Source: Bacillus sp. DTU_2020_1000418_1_SI_GHA_SEK_038
GTDB taxonomy: Bacteria > Bacillota > Bacilli > Bacillales > Cytobacillaceae
Reading direction: 5' to 3'
Assembly (NCBI RefSeq): GCF_032341175.1
Contig: NZ_CP135435.1
Location: 3,596,001-3,660,000, forward strand
Length of the DNA stretch: 64,000 nt
Of the stretch, positions 62,489 through 64,000 are shown one piece after another. How positions within the stretch are numbered: the first letter of the stretch is position 1; every line of letters begins with the position of its first letter. A program made the position numbers and the translations under genes. The notes under the pieces are model-generated. The model saw only the letters and a program-made list of their open reading frames with translations, did no database searches and had not been told where the DNA came from.

Positions 62489-64000
62489 TTAGCCTTTACT
62501 TGATTTCTGCCTAACGATTCTTAATAATTGCTTTCTAATTTCCTCTTTTGTCATATGTTTATATTCTAATATTAGCTTTTCAATCGGTTTAACATTGAAG
62601 AAACTGCCTTTGCCAATATAAATATTCGAATGTACCTGTCTATCAATTATTTCATCTGATGCGAGAAGTTCCTCAAATAATTTTTCACCCGGGCGTATCC
62701 CTGTAAAAGTAATTTCGATATCTTCTGTCTTATAGCCTGATAACCGGATTAAATTGTGAACAAGGTCAACAATTTTCACCGGATGGCCCATATCAAGAAT
62801 AAAAATTTCTCCGCCCTTTGCTATCGCACCTGCTTGAATGACTAATCTTGCAGCTTCTGGGATAGTCATGAAATACCGCACCATATCGGGATGAGTCACG
62901 GTTATTGGACCGCCATTTTTGATTTGCTTGATAAAAAGCGGAATCGCACTTCCTCTGCTTCCTAAAACATTGCCAAATCTCACTGCCACAAATTTCGTCT
63001 CGCTTTTTGCATTAAAATCTTGAACAATCATTTCCGCCAGCCTCTTTGAGGCGCCCATTACTCCTGTTGGATTCACCGCTTTATCTGTTGAGATCATAAC
63101 GAAAATACCAACCTTATGAACATGAGAGGCTTCAGCTACATTCTTTGTACCAATCACGTTATTTTTCAAAGCTTCATCAGGATTCCTTTCCATTAGGTGG
63201 ACATGTTTATGTGCTGCAGCATGGTAAATAATATCAGGGTGATATTTACCAATAATTTCAAATATCTTTTCGCGGTTCTGAATATCAGCTATTTCAGCAA
63301 TACAAGTTAACTGGTCCCCAAACTTTTCCTTCATTTCTAAGTCAATGTTATAAATGCTATTCTCCCCGTGCCCTAACAGAATCATTTTTCCTGGTTTAAA
63401 CTTTGCAACTTGCCTGCAAATTTCTGATCCAATAGACCCCCCTGCACCCGTTACTAAAATCACTTTCCCAAATATTGAATCACTAATACTCAAATCATCT
63501 AGAATAACAGGGTCTCTTCCTAATAAATCTTCGAACTGGATATCATGGACATCATTAAATGACCGTTTTCCTTCAATGATATCTTCAAGCATAGGCATTT
63601 TTTGTGTTTTGATATTTGTTTTTACACATTTAGTAAGAATTTCATTTAACTGATGTTTCTTTAAAGAAGGAATCGCAATAACAATCCGATCTATATTGAA
63701 CTTAGACACGACTGTTTCAATATCATTCGTTGTCCCTACTACCGGGACGCCATAAATATCAAGCTTTTGTTTATCAGGATCATCATCAATAAAAGCAACA
63801 GGGTGAAATCTGATGGAACTTGTTGTAATTAAATGTCTAACTAACATCGTCCCAGCTGAACCAGCACCGATAATGAGCGTTCTTTTATAATTTAAATGAT
63901 CCCAATCAATTGGGGTTAACGATACTTTCCAAAGAAATCGAACTCCGCTATTGAACAATGAAAACACAATTGAAAATATGAAAAGCAAACGAAAACTAAT
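62489..64000 (-). CDS. Nucleoside-diphosphate-sugar 4,6-dehydratase (PglF/CapD type), 5' end outside window
   Basis: The frame is open to the right edge, so the N-terminal membrane helices are only partly included (about the last 503 residues are visible). A first Rossmann-like domain has TLIIGAGSAGTMLVRHL. The catalytic SDR domain has VTGAGGSIGSEICRQV, HAAAHKHVHLMERNPDEALKNN in its active-site region, and STDKAVNPTGVMGASKRLAEM, where Met replaces the classical Tyr before the Lys, as in PglF. It makes the UDP-4-keto-6-deoxy sugar for the downstream aminotransferase. Confidence 0.9.
   Translation of the reverse strand: MSFRLLFIFSIVFSLFNSGVRFLWKVSLTPIDWDHLNYKRTLIIGAGSAGTMLVRHLITTSSIRFHPVAFIDDDPDKQKLDIYGVPVVGTTNDIETVVSKFNIDRIVIAIPSLKKHQLNEILTKCVKTNIKTQKMPMLEDIIEGKRSFNDVHDIQFEDLLGRDPVILDDLSISDSIFGKVILVTGAGGSIGSEICRQVAKFKPGKMILLGHGENSIYNIDLEMKEKFGDQLTCIAEIADIQNREKIFEIIGKYHPDIIYHAAAHKHVHLMERNPDEALKNNVIGTKNVAEASHVHKVGIFVMISTDKAVNPTGVMGASKRLAEMIVQDFNAKSETKFVAVRFGNVLGSRGSAIPLFIKQIKNGGPITVTHPDMVRYFMTIPEAARLVIQAGAIAKGGEIFILDMGHPVKIVDLVHNLIRLSGYKTEDIEITFTGIRPGEKLFEELLASDEIIDRQVHSNIYIGKGSFFNVKPIEKLILEYKHMTKEEIRKQLLRIVRQKSSKG

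Overview
The window comes from a low-GC, spore-forming Bacillaceae chromosome (Bacillus sensu lato). The evidence is a gene set and local order that match the yug-yuf-yui-yum-yut part of the Bacillus subtilis map: patB, yugF, yugE, yugI, pgi, yugN, yugO, kapB, kapD, pbpD, mrpABCDEFG, a YuxO-like thioesterase, pepA, yuiB-yuiD, ndh/yumC, yuzB, yutJ, yuzD, yutI, hom-thrC-thrB, yutH and yutG. Sporulation proteins (Spo0E-like, KapB, KapD, RacA, YutH), strong AGGAGG-type ribosome binding sites, frequent TTG and GTG starts and many strong stem-loops followed by T runs fit the same group. No tRNA, rRNA, CRISPR array, prophage or insertion sequence was seen.

Layout. 1-4.5 kb: a partial AllH/DUF2877 gene, a divergent PucR-family regulator, a Spo0E-like phosphatase and a YugO-type K+ channel. 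4.7-11 kb: pgi, then the arginine/ornithine/proline catabolic genes rocD and rocA with a clear sigma-54 promoter, paired upstream activator motifs and the divergent RocR-like activator. 11-20 kb: truncated haemoglobin, yugI, yugF, yugE, patB, then a probable beta-alanine (or similar omega-amino acid) catabolic pair with its own PucR-like regulator; a 16-bp motif is shared by the two promoters. 20-26 kb: sodC, kapB and kapD, class A PBP pbpD, and small membrane or secreted proteins. 26-33 kb: a DUF1646 cation transporter with a structured leader, followed by the seven-gene Mrp Na+/H+ antiporter operon. 33-48 kb: housekeeping genes (PP2C-like and HIT pair, GNAT, thioesterase, archaeal-type proS behind a proline T-box, ald, racA, pepA, ndh with a Rex-type box, yumC). 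48-58 kb: Fe-S assembly proteins, threonine biosynthesis, spore coat protein yutH and yutG. 58-64 kb: the downstream part of a surface-polysaccharide locus, all on the minus strand: nucleotide-sugar 4,6-dehydratase, a phosphoglycosyltransferase fused to a FemAB-like GNAT domain, a DegT-type aminotransferase, a formyltransferase-fold enzyme lacking the usual catalytic Asn, and a PIG-L deacetylase.

The most unusual items are: the sugar cluster with its fusion protein and atypical formyltransferase; the DUF1646 leader (candidate Na+ riboswitch) together with a terminator-like hairpin just before mrpA; three contiguous 52-bp hairpin repeats in front of kapB; two copies of a ~117-bp palindromic intergenic element; a promoter-terminator leader in front of the HIT gene; and a hairpin element lodged between the proS T-box and its start codon. 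Functional calls are by motif and gene-order recognition only; no database search was run.
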